The translations under genes and the position numbers were made by a program. 31,649 bases of DNA from JAVJPJ01 sp040217295. GTDB taxonomy: Bacteria; Pseudomonadota; Alphaproteobacteria; Rhodobacterales; Rhodobacteraceae. Position 1 is the first letter of the stretch. Each line of letters starts with the position of its first letter. Below are positions 24,933-31,649 of the stretch, piece after piece. The DNA is taken from contig CAYWTM010000029.1 in assembly GCA_964460185.1 (NCBI GenBank), forward strand, positions 1 to 31,649, read 5' to 3'. A model generated the notes under the pieces. It ran no database searches and had not been told where the DNA came from. It saw nothing but the letters and a program-made list of their open reading frames with translations.

Positions 24933-25730
24933 TCAGACCTCGTAACTGATGGTCATGCCATCGAAGGCCGGAACGATGTGATCCGGTGTTTCATCCAGCA
25001 CCGTCTGGTAATCCAGATCGATATGCATGTTCGTCAGCACCGCACGTCGTGGCGCCGCGCGCGCGATCCAGTCCAGCGATTGCTGCAAATGGGCATGGCT
25101 TGGATGCGGCGTGCGGCGCAGCGCGTCGAGGATCCAGCAATCCAGCCCTGTCAGCGTCTCCCATGCGGCGGCCGGAATGTCCGAGACATCCGGCAGATAG
25201 GCAAGGCCCCCGACCCGAAAGCCGAGCGCGTGGATATTGCCGTGGATCACTTCGAACGGCGTGAGGGTGATCGGGCCGCCGGCCCCGTCGATGGTCAGGT
25301 CGCCGTCAATCGAATTCAGGTCGAGGATCGGCGGATAGGCCGAACCGGGCGGCTGCACGAAGGCATATCCGAAACGGCTGAGCAAATCATTCTGCGTCGG
25401 GCCGTCGGCATAGACCGGAAGGCGCGCGCGCATGTTGAACACGATCATCCGCAGATCGTCGAGGCCATGGGTATGATCGGCGTGGGGATGGGTATAAACG
25501 ACCCCGTCCAGCCGACCGATCCCGGTATCCAGCATCTGTTGGCGCAGGTCCGGAGAGGTATCGATCAATACCGTTGTCTCGCCGCCCGCATCGATCCGCT
25601 GGATCAACAGCGAACACCGTTTGCGGGCGTTGCGCGGCTCATCCGGATCGCAATCCCCCCAATGCCCGCCCAGGCGCGGAACGCCGCCCGAACTGCCGCA
25701 GCCCAATATGGTAAACCGCAACTCCGCCAT
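24933..25730 (-). CDS. MBL-fold metallohydrolase (PhnP-like)
   Basis: A 265-residue metallo-beta-lactamase-fold hydrolase with the metal motif THPHADHTHGLDD (His81, His83, Asp85, His86), a family N-terminus ILGCGSSGGVPRLGGHWG, and later PFEVIHGNIHALGFRVGG, YLPDVSDIP and LTNMHIDLDY supplying further metal ligands. Relatives include PhnP (cyclic phosphodiesterase), and the position next to tatD is common in alphaproteobacteria. The substrate in this context is unknown. The start immediately follows the tatD stop (TGAATG). Confidence 0.92.
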   Translation of the reverse strand: MAELRFTILGCGSSGGVPRLGGHWGDCDPDEPRNARKRCSLLIQRIDAGGETTVLIDTSPDLRQQMLDTGIGRLDGVVYTHPHADHTHGLDDLRMIVFNMRARLPVYADGPTQNDLLSRFGYAFVQPPGSAYPPILDLNSIDGDLTIDGAGGPITLTPFEVIHGNIHALGFRVGGLAYLPDVSDIPAAAWETLTGLDCWILDALRRTPHPSHAHLQQSLDWIARAAPRRAVLTNMHIDLDYQTVLDETPDHIVPAFDGMTISYEV

Positions 25731-26555
25731 TCACGCAGCCCCGGCCTGATGGTCCGCGTCCCATTCGGCGGCCTTCCAGAACAGGCGGTCGAAATTGGCG
25801 GAGGTCTGCGCCGCGAACTCCCGGTAGCCGAGCCCGTGGATCTCGGCGCCGACCCGCGCCGTGTGGGCGGTGAAGGCGGGCTCGTTGCGTTTGCCGCGAT
25901 GGGGTGGGGGGGCCAGGTAGGGGCTGTCGGTTTCCACAAGGATCCGGTCAACGGGGGCGGCGGCAAAGATATCGCGCAGGGCCTGCGATTTGGGAAAGGC
26001 CGCGATGCCCGACATGGACAGGTAGAACCCCAGGTCGAGCGCCGCATGCGCCAGGTCCGCGCCGGAGCTGAAACAATGCATGACGCAAGAATAGGCGCCC
26101 GCGCGGTGTTCCTCGGTCAGGATGCGGGCCATGTCGTCATCGGCGTCGCGGGCATGAATGATCAGGGGCAGACCGGTCTGGCGGGCGGCCTCGATATGGA
26201 TGCGCAGGCTGTCTTGCTGAACGGCCTTGCTGTCTGCGGTGTAGTGGTAATCAAGGCCGGTTTCGCCGATACCCACGAATTTCGGATGCCGGGACAGCGC
26301 CACCAGATCGTCCACGCTGGCCATCGGTTCTTCGGCCGCGCTCATCGGGTGGGTGCCGGCGGCCCAGAAGACGGGGGGCTGGGCATCCGCGATGGCGCGT
26401 ATCGTGGCCGCATTCTTCAGGCGCGTGCAGATCGTCACCATGCGCGTCACGCCCGCCTGCTTGGCGCGGGCAACCACGTCGTCCAGGTCCGGCAGCAGGC
26501 TGTCGAAATCCAGGTGGCAATGGCTGTCGACGATGGCGGGTGGTGTATCGGGCAT
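25731..26555 (-). CDS. TatD-family metal-dependent hydrolase
   Basis: A 274-residue TIM-barrel hydrolase of the TatD/YcfH type; family members are metal-dependent DNases, some active on D-amino-acyl-tRNA. Motifs are DSHCHLDFD with metal His 12 and 14, GIGETGLDYHY (metal Glu), LPLIIHARDAD, MHCFSS and VETDSPYLAP (metal Asp). The length is typical. It lies 18 bases downstream of holB and is joined to the MBL gene by TGAATG, so it belongs to the same operon. In many alphaproteobacteria metG sits between holB and tatD; here it does not. Confidence 0.94.
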   Translation of the reverse strand: MPDTPPAIVDSHCHLDFDSLLPDLDDVVARAKQAGVTRMVTICTRLKNAATIRAIADAQPPVFWAAGTHPMSAAEEPMASVDDLVALSRHPKFVGIGETGLDYHYTADSKAVQQDSLRIHIEAARQTGLPLIIHARDADDDMARILTEEHRAGAYSCVMHCFSSGADLAHAALDLGFYLSMSGIAAFPKSQALRDIFAAAPVDRILVETDSPYLAPPPHRGKRNEPAFTAHTARVGAEIHGLGYREFAAQTSANFDRLFWKAAEWDADHQAGAA

Positions 26556-26573
26556 GTATTGCGCTTTGCTGGC

Positions 26574-27701
26574 TCAGGCCGGAAGGCGCGATGCCACCCG
26601 GTCCAGGTCAAGGAACATATCAAACGTGAGCGCGGCGGGGTCAAGGTTGACCGCCTTGCCGCGCCGCGTGCGCGCGGTCAGCGTTGCCGCCAGGTCGGCC
26701 CAGTCGCGCGCGGCGCGCGCATCGGGGGCAAGGCGGGCCAGCGTGGCGGCCTCGCCGGGAACGATTTCGGCGTGTGGCAGGCCGGTCGTGCCGGTCCGCG
26801 CCAATCGCGACAAAAGCGTATCGAGAAGCCCAAGCGTGAGATCAAAGCGCGCCTCGCCCTGCTTGCCGGCGGTCGCTTCGCTGAGCCGGATGGCAAGCGA
26901 CCTGTCAAAACGGGGCAGGGTCGCCGCCAGCCCCAGCAGATCGGCATAGAGCGTCACCCCGCCGAGCGACATCAGGCGCACGGCCTCGCCCACGGATCCA
27001 CCGGCCAGTTCGGCCAGCCCTTGCAGATTGTCGGTGGGCGGGTGGCCGGCCTGCTCCAGCGCACGCGTCAGATCGTCTGGCCCGAGGGGGTGGAACCGAA
27101 GCGTCCGGCAGCGCGACCGGATCGTGGGCAACAGGCCCGATGGACGATGCGATATCAGCAGCAGAACCGCATCGCGGGGCGGTTCCTCAAGCTCCTTCAG
27201 CAGCGCGTTGGCGGCGCTTGTGTTCATCTCGTCGGCGCTGTCCACGATCACGACGCGCCGCCCGTTGCCGCCTGCGGACATCGCGAAGAAGGATTTGAGG
27301 TTGCGCACCTCGTCGACGGTCAATTGCGTCTTGAGGCGTTTGGCCTTTTCGTCCCAGGGCCGGCGCAGCAGGCACAGGCCCGGTTCCGACAGGGCCTGCA
27401 TCCGTGCGGCCACGGGATGATCGGGATCGATATCCATCGTGGCGGGCGGGGGCGGTGCCCCGAACAGGCCATCCCCGTCATCCATCGGCGTGGCCAGCAA
27501 GAACCGCGCGGCCCGCCATGCGAATGTGGCCTTGCCGACGCCCTTGGGCCCGGTCAGCAGCCAGCCATGGGGCAGGCGGCCGGCGTTATGGGCGTTGAGG
27601 AAGGTCTGTTCGGCCGCGTCCTGTCCGAACAGGCGGGCTGTCGCGCGCGGGTGTGGCGCGTCATCGAGACGGTCGGCTTCGGGGGGTGCATCATCGCTCA
27701 T
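26574..27701 (-). CDS. holB: DNA polymerase III delta' subunit
   Basis: A 375-residue clamp-loader subunit that helps load the sliding clamp at replication primers. It is an AAA+ protein with the P-loop-like GPKGVGKAT (51-59), the segment VDSADEMNTSAANALLKELE characteristic of DnaX/HolB, and the SRC motif in TIRSRCRTLRF. The C-terminus is the alpha-helical collar. Length matches alphaproteobacterial HolB, which are longer than the E. coli protein. It follows tmk by 95 bases containing a small stem (27745-27763). The ATG at 27701 lacks a clear ribosome site. Confidence 0.94.
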   Translation of the reverse strand: MSDDAPPEADRLDDAPHPRATARLFGQDAAEQTFLNAHNAGRLPHGWLLTGPKGVGKATFAWRAARFLLATPMDDGDGLFGAPPPPATMDIDPDHPVAARMQALSEPGLCLLRRPWDEKAKRLKTQLTVDEVRNLKSFFAMSAGGNGRRVVIVDSADEMNTSAANALLKELEEPPRDAVLLLISHRPSGLLPTIRSRCRTLRFHPLGPDDLTRALEQAGHPPTDNLQGLAELAGGSVGEAVRLMSLGGVTLYADLLGLAATLPRFDRSLAIRLSEATAGKQGEARFDLTLGLLDTLLSRLARTGTTGLPHAEIVPGEAATLARLAPDARAARDWADLAATLTARTRRGKAVNLDPAALTFDMFLDLDRVASRLPA

Positions 27702-27796
27702 GGGACAGGTCTAGCATGGTGCGCACAGCGGGGCGAGATGGCCGATGGGCAGGCGCCGCCCATTTCGGGCGCGACCGACGGGCGGGTCAGGATCGA

Positions 27797-28423
27797 TCAC
27801 AGGCGCGCCGCGACGGTGTCCCGGATGGCGGCGGCGATGGTGTCGGGATCCTGCGAGGCGTCGACGACAACGCAGCGCTGTGGCGCTTCCCGCGCCAAAG
27901 CCAGAAATCCCGCGCGCAGTTTTTCCTGAAAGGGAAGGCCGAAATCCTCGAACCGGTCCTCGCCCGAACCGCGAGCCAGGCCCCGTGACAACGCGACCTG
28001 CGGATCCATGTCGAGGATCAGCGTCAGGTGCGGTTCGATCCCGATGACGCGGGCGTGGATATCATCGACCAGTGCGCGCAGATCGCCGCGCGTGGCGCCT
28101 TGATAGACGCGCGTGGAATCGGCAAACCGGTCTGTTATGACATCGCGGCCCTGATCCAGCGCGGGCAGGATCGTACGTTCCAGGTGGTCGCGCCGCGCGG
28201 CGGTGAACAGCAAGATCTCGGTCTCGGGCGACCAGCGGTCCGGGTCGCCTTCCACCAGCAGGCGGCGGATGTCTTCGGCGCCGGGCGCGCCGCCGGGCTC
28301 GCGGGTCAGGACAGGATCGCGCCCCTGTGTGCGCAGCCAATCGCCCAGGCGGCGCGACTGGGTCGATTTTCCGGATCCGTCAATGCCTTCAAGGCTGATG
28401 AAAAGCCCTGTTGCAGCTGCCAT
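27797..28423 (-). CDS. tmk: thymidylate kinase
   Basis: Phosphorylates dTMP to dTDP with ATP in dTTP synthesis (cytoplasm). The 208-residue length is typical. It has the P-loop GIDGSGKST (13-21), the LTREPGG motif (39-45) with the dTMP-contacting region, DRFADSTRVYQG (98-109) and a LID segment LARGSGEDRFED. It lies 3 bases after the carboxypeptidase stop and upstream of holB, a pairing common across bacteria. Confidence 0.96.
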   Translation of the reverse strand: MAAATGLFISLEGIDGSGKSTQSRRLGDWLRTQGRDPVLTREPGGAPGAEDIRRLLVEGDPDRWSPETEILLFTAARRDHLERTILPALDQGRDVITDRFADSTRVYQGATRGDLRALVDDIHARVIGIEPHLTLILDMDPQVALSRGLARGSGEDRFEDFGLPFQEKLRAGFLALAREAPQRCVVVDASQDPDTIAAAIRDTVAARL

Positions 28424-28426
28424 TGA

Positions 28427-29629
28427 TCAGCCGCCCACGGGCACGGGCGGTGGCCCGATCATGTCGTGCAACACGGCGCGCGCCGCTGTTGACAGGCGCG
28501 TCATGAACCCTCCCTCGGCCACGGTTTCGGTGGCCAGCATCGGGATGCGCCGTTCGATCATGGTCTCGCCTTCGCCCAGGCGCACCACAAGTTCGCCGAT
28601 CTGATCGCCCGCAGTGACGGGGGCGATCAGGGGGCTGGTATAGGTCACCTCGGCGTTCAGATCGGCCTCGGTCAAGGCGGGGACCAACAGCGTCAGGCTT
28701 TCGGACGGGGCCATGCCGACGTTTTGCGCGGTTCCCATGAAGACAGGCGCGCGGGCCAGCTCGACACCATCCTCGACCACTTCGCGTTCCACGAACTGGC
28801 GAAAGGCCCAGTTGACGATCCGCTCGCTTTCGCGGGCGCGCGCCTCGGCCGATGGCAGGCCGGTGATCACGAAGGTCACCCGCCGGTCACCCTGCAAGGC
28901 GGACCCCACGAGGCCATAGCCCGCTTCTTGCGTGTGGCCCGTCTTCAGCCCGTCCGCCCCGATTCCCATCCCGAGGATCGGGTTTCGGTTGAAGCGGTTG
29001 GCGGGGCTGCGGCCTTCGTAATCGAATTCCGTCTCGGCAAAATAGGAGTAGTAGGTCGGGTGGGCGGTTATGATTTCCTCGGCCAGGATGCCAAGATCGC
29101 GCATGCTCATCACGTGACCCGGTGCGGGCCAGCCGTTGGAATTGCGTATCGTGGTCTGCATCATCCCCAGTTCCCGCGCGCGTTCGGTGGCGATCCGTGC
29201 AAAGCCATCCTCGGTGCCATCGGGGCTGAGCGCTTCGGCCAGAACGGCCGACGCATCGTTGCCGGACACGACGATCACACCGCGGATCAGGTCTTCGACG
29301 GTGGGGCGGTCCTGGGTGTTCAGGAACATCGTCGAGCCGCCGTAATCCATCGCGTTCTGGCTGACGGGCAGACGCGTCTCAAGCGTCAGGCGGCCTTGTG
29401 CCAGTGCTTCGAACGTCATCAAGAGCGTCATCAGCTTGGACATCGACGCCGGCGGCAGCGGCACATCGGCGTTATGCGCCAAGAGCACCTGACCGGTGTT
29501 GTGGTCGATCACGTAGGCGCCGGTGGCCTCTGTCTCGAAGGCCTGTGCGAAAACGGTGGCGGTGGAAAAGGCCAACGCCGCCACAATCGTGGCGGCGCGG
29601 CGTGTCAGTATGGCAAGAGCAGAGGTCAT
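28427..29629 (-). CDS. dacC: D-alanyl-D-alanine carboxypeptidase (penicillin-binding, PBP5/6-type)
   Basis: A 400-residue serine peptidase of the S11 family that trims the terminal D-Ala from peptidoglycan stem peptides in the periplasm. Residues 1-30 are a signal peptide ending TVFAQA. The catalytic motifs are complete: SMSK (S62-K65), SGN (122-124) and KTG (229-231). A C-terminal beta domain (about 290-370) precedes a tail with a possible amphipathic membrane anchor (TRLSTAARAVLHDMIG). I chose ATG 29629 because GGGACAAGA precedes it and the signal peptide begins there; the upstream frame to 29788 would overlap the SPOR gene. The symbol (dacA or dacC by analogy) is tentative. Confidence 0.94.
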   Translation of the reverse strand: MTSALAILTRRAATIVAALAFSTATVFAQAFETEATGAYVIDHNTGQVLLAHNADVPLPPASMSKLMTLLMTFEALAQGRLTLETRLPVSQNAMDYGGSTMFLNTQDRPTVEDLIRGVIVVSGNDASAVLAEALSPDGTEDGFARIATERARELGMMQTTIRNSNGWPAPGHVMSMRDLGILAEEIITAHPTYYSYFAETEFDYEGRSPANRFNRNPILGMGIGADGLKTGHTQEAGYGLVGSALQGDRRVTFVITGLPSAEARARESERIVNWAFRQFVEREVVEDGVELARAPVFMGTAQNVGMAPSESLTLLVPALTEADLNAEVTYTSPLIAPVTAGDQIGELVVRLGEGETMIERRIPMLATETVAEGGFMTRLSTAARAVLHDMIGPPPVPVGG

Positions 29630-29654
29630 TCTTGTCCCGGTTTTGGGGCGCGGA

Positions 29655-30584
29655 TCAGCGCGACACGAAATAGGCATCCTCAAAGCCAAGCCCGCGCACC
29701 GTCTGCAAGATCGCGTCACGATCCGCGCTGGTGCCTGCCGGGCCGACCACGACACGCCAGAAGCGGCGGTCGTTCGAGGTCTGGTCATAGATCGTGGGCA
29801 CTAGACCGGCGTTGCGCAAGGCCTGTCCGGTGTTGTTGGCGTTTTCTTGCACAGAGAAAATGCCGATCTGGACAAATGCCCGCTCGAGCGACGATCCCGC
29901 AGCGGAAGCCGCGGGTGCGGATGCCGGCGTGGGTGCGGGTACGGCCGCGGGTGCAGCGGCAGCGGTCTGTACCGTTGCGGTGGCTTCGCTTTCCGCGATG
30001 GCGGCCGCGGCCGCGGCAATGGGATCGCCAAGGGGTGTTGCCGTGATCTCAGGCGTCGGGATGCCCGAGCCGTCTGCCCCTGCCATGGTGAGATCGCGTT
30101 CGACCTCGGGGGCTGCATCGGGATCCGGCACTTCTTCGCGGCGCAGGGCCGTGACCTGCAGCATGGTCGGATCGCCGGCCAGAACGTTCAGGGCCGCAGC
30201 CGCGTCCGATGAGACCATGAGTTCCGGGCCGGGGTTGTCATGCTCGCGTCGGAACAGCGCGCCGATCACGAAACGCCCGTTTTCCTCGTTGCGGATGATC
30301 ACGCGTTCGGGGTCTGTCGCGGTCGGGTGCGCGACCCAGACGCCGCCAAGGGAAGGACGCCCGTCCCATAGACCTTCTTCGGCGACTTCGAAAACCTCGG
30401 GGGCTTCGATATCGCGTTCGACAAGCCGGGTGGCACCGATGGGCGCGGGGCCATCCGCCGCGGCGTCGCGCGTGCCGGCATTGCCAAAGGGCTGGAACGT
30501 CTCACTGCAGGCTGCAAGGGCAAGGATCGCTGTCACGGCAAGCCCAAGATGGGCACGCGACGGGGGCATGGGAAATCTGGTCAT
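29655..30584 (-). CDS. SPOR-domain lipoprotein with an RlpA-like barrel segment
   Basis: A 309-residue predicted envelope protein. The signal peptide ends in a lipobox LAAC (Cys 26). Residues about 75-150 (GGVWVAHPTATDPERVIIRN, then GALFRREHDNPGPELMVSSDAA) resemble the double-psi barrel region of RlpA-type proteins. A long Ala/Pro-rich linker leads to a C-terminal SPOR domain (about 235-309, AFVQIGIFSVQENANNTGQAL... FWRVVVGP), which binds denuded glycan strands at the septum. It precedes the D,D-carboxypeptidase by 25 bases on the same strand, so both probably act in septal cell-wall work. Start ATG 30584 begins the signal peptide; a GTG 18 bases upstream is possible. Confidence 0.9.
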   Translation of the reverse strand: MTRFPMPPSRAHLGLAVTAILALAACSETFQPFGNAGTRDAAADGPAPIGATRLVERDIEAPEVFEVAEEGLWDGRPSLGGVWVAHPTATDPERVIIRNEENGRFVIGALFRREHDNPGPELMVSSDAAAALNVLAGDPTMLQVTALRREEVPDPDAAPEVERDLTMAGADGSGIPTPEITATPLGDPIAAAAAAIAESEATATVQTAAAAPAAVPAPTPASAPAASAAGSSLERAFVQIGIFSVQENANNTGQALRNAGLVPTIYDQTSNDRRFWRVVVGPAGTSADRDAILQTVRGLGFEDAYFVSR

Positions 30585-30818
30585 CTGCTGCTCTGTCCGC
30601 ACTCAATGGGCGCGCTTGCGCCTCAGGTTATACGAGCCGCCTTCTTGTTGTCGGGGCGGTCCCGCTTTGATTTTGTCACACAATAGCGCCAGAAAGCTGT
30701 TGTGGGAACCCGTTTGCGGCGAGGATGCAAAGGATCGGCAAGGTGTTGCATGTATCGCGCGCCTTCCAGAATCGGTTTTCGCGCCGTAGGAGGTGCCGCA
30801 GCCAATGCGCGCGCCTGT

Positions 30819-30908
30819 GGAGGAGTGGCAGAGTGGTCGAATGCACCGGTCTTGAAAACCGGCGTGCGTGAAAGCGTACCGTGGGTTCGAATCCCACCTC
30901 CTCCGCCA
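30819..30908 (+). tRNA. tRNA-Ser (anticodon TGA)
   Basis: A 90-nt class II tRNA with encoded CCA. The acceptor GGAGGAG (30819-30825) pairs with CTCCTCC (30898-30904), followed by discriminator G (typical of Ser) and CCA. The anticodon stem CCGGT/ACCGG encloses the loop CTTGAAA with TGA at 30853-30855, which reads UCA and UCG. A long variable arm and the T-loop GGTTCGAATCC are present. Confidence 0.97.
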
Positions 30909-30936
30909 ATATAAATTGATTTCAAAGGGTTTTATT

Positions 30937-30955
30937 GGCGAGAGCGATTCTCGCC
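30937..30955 (+). terminator. hairpin downstream of tRNA-Ser
   Basis: GGCGAGA (30937-30943) pairs with TCTCGCC (30949-30955) over a 5-base loop, 28 bases after the tRNA. There is no T-run after it. It may contribute to 3' processing or termination. Confidence 0.35.
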
Positions 30956-31188
30956 CCACATAAAGACCCACATCCTAAAAATGTTTGATCTGGATTTTCG
31001 TCGGGTCGCTTTGAACTCAACTGCCAACTACAGTAAACGCGGTCTGGCGAGCACCAACGTCCTCCACGCCCCGGTCTCTGTCCGGTGCTCAGACAAACGA
31101 TCTTTGATCGCCGAATCACAGCCCGTTACACTGCGCGCGGGCGACAATGGCTTATTTTGTTGAAAAACTCTTCCTTGATTGAAGCATA

Positions 31189-31649
31189 GGGTCAGTACTC
31201 ATAGCCAGTAGATTACGAGTGCCACGAGAGCGATGGCCGAAAGGAAGACCTTTGGACATCTGTCATATCGCGTTGCCACCCGCCGCCAGTCCTTCAACCT
31301 GCCGAACATAATCTCGATCCTGTTGCGTCGTTTGTAACGGCGCTTGTCGTATTTTACGGCCTTCTTGCGTTGCTTCCGACCGGGGATGCATGGACGTATC
31401 CCCTTGTCTTTCAACGCGTCTCTGAACCAATCCGCGTCATAGCCGCGATCCCCGAGCAGCCAGTCAACATCGGGCAAACTGCTGAGCAACGCCCGTGCCC
31501 CGATATAGTCGCTGACCTGACCGGCGGTGACGAACAGGTTGAGAGGGCGTCCCTGGCTATCACAGATCGCGTGCAGCTTGGTGTTCATACCACCCTTGGT
31601 GCGACCAATCAGACGACCACGCCCCCCTTTTTGACGCCCATGCTGGTCG
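31189..31649 (-). mobile_element. IS5-family insertion sequence, partial (right part missing at window edge)
   Basis: The transposase gene below defines the element. Its 3' end on the minus strand lies only about 10 bases from the sequence GGGTCAGTACTCA (from about 31189), which would be the terminal inverted repeat of the element; the other end lies outside the window, so the boundary cannot be confirmed. A TA precedes it (31187-31188), which would fit the short target duplication of this group. It lies about 280 bases from tRNA-Ser. Confidence 0.6.
31199..31649 (-). CDS. IS5-family transposase (DDE), partial
   Basis: The 3' 149 codons of a transposase; the frame is open through the window edge. 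Visible motifs are GRTKGGMNTKLHAICDSQG (the first conserved region of the second half), NLFVTAGQVSDYIGA, LLGDRGYDADWFRD with a catalytic Asp, and NRIEIMFGRLKDWRRVATRYDR with the terminal catalytic Glu, as in IS427-group IS5 elements. These elements often make the transposase from two frames by frameshift, so the missing 5' part may be a separate frame. There is no internal stop, so the part seen looks intact. Confidence 0.93.
   Translation of the reverse strand, partial: DQHGRQKGGRGRLIGRTKGGMNTKLHAICDSQGRPLNLFVTAGQVSDYIGARALLSSLPDVDWLLGDRGYDADWFRDALKDKGIRPCIPGRKQRKKAVKYDKRRYKRRNRIEIMFGRLKDWRRVATRYDRCPKVFLSAIALVALVIYWL

Noticed and set aside
24219..27929. A 1236-codon open frame on the plus strand
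   Set aside because: It is exactly antisense to AEC, MBL, tatD and holB; the translation is His/Arg/Gln-rich low-complexity without motifs, a typical high-GC shadow.

Overview
The window looks like chromosomal DNA of a marine-type alphaproteobacterium of the order Rhodobacterales (Roseobacter/Rhodobacter relatives). The evidence is high GC with long antisense shadow frames, an aa3-type cytochrome oxidase subunit I with the usual Rhodobacteraceae N-terminus, the gene order SPOR lipoprotein / D,D-carboxypeptidase / tmk / holB / tatD / MBL hydrolase, two Hint-domain proteins, and a GC-rich intergenic palindrome of a kind I associate with this order. This placement comes from protein recognition by eye, not from a database search.

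Layout. 1-958 (-): 5' part of ctaD, cut by the window edge. 1290-1547 (-): a small one-helix membrane protein. 1705-3178 (-): lipB and a membrane-bound LytTR regulator, divergent from a DUF2306 membrane protein (3297-3803, +). 3925-5271 (+): a secreted peptidoglycan-binding-domain protein followed by a clear Rho-independent terminator. 5466-5552 (+): tRNA-Leu(GAG). 5553-6159: about 600 bases without a gene. 6160-17676 (+): the most distinctive part, a large-adhesin locus. It has a 1990-residue multidomain repeat protein, a SapC-family protein, a TolC-like outer-membrane factor, a type I secretion ABC transporter with a degenerate C39-like domain, and an HlyD-like adaptor. The last four genes are packed with 3-4 base junctions. 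A perfect 11-bp hairpin separates the adhesin from them.

17955-19217 (-): MFS transporter. 19506-19536: palindromic repeat. 19607-21364 (-): MsbA-like ABC exporter. 21628-21915 (+): DUF1330 protein. 22117-23148 and 23310-23996 (+): two Hint-domain proteins, the second without the usual leading Cys. 24003-30584 (-): a long housekeeping gene run, read in transcription order as SPOR/DPBB lipoprotein, D,D-carboxypeptidase, tmk, holB, tatD, MBL hydrolase, AEC transporter. 30819-30908 (+): tRNA-Ser(TGA). 31199 to the end (-): part of an IS5-family transposase, cut by the window edge.

How the genes work together. The adhesin locus has every part of a dedicated type I secretion machine (inner-membrane ABC, periplasmic adaptor, outer-membrane channel) beside its probable giant substrate. 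The added SapC protein recalls the sapCDEF arrangement of Campylobacter fetus S-layer export. The substrate is odd for this pathway: it has a signal-peptide-like hydrophobic segment near residue 80, a Gly12 tract, no visible RTX nonapeptides, and about 700 C-terminal residues I cannot assign. No LapD/LapG-type control genes lie in the window.
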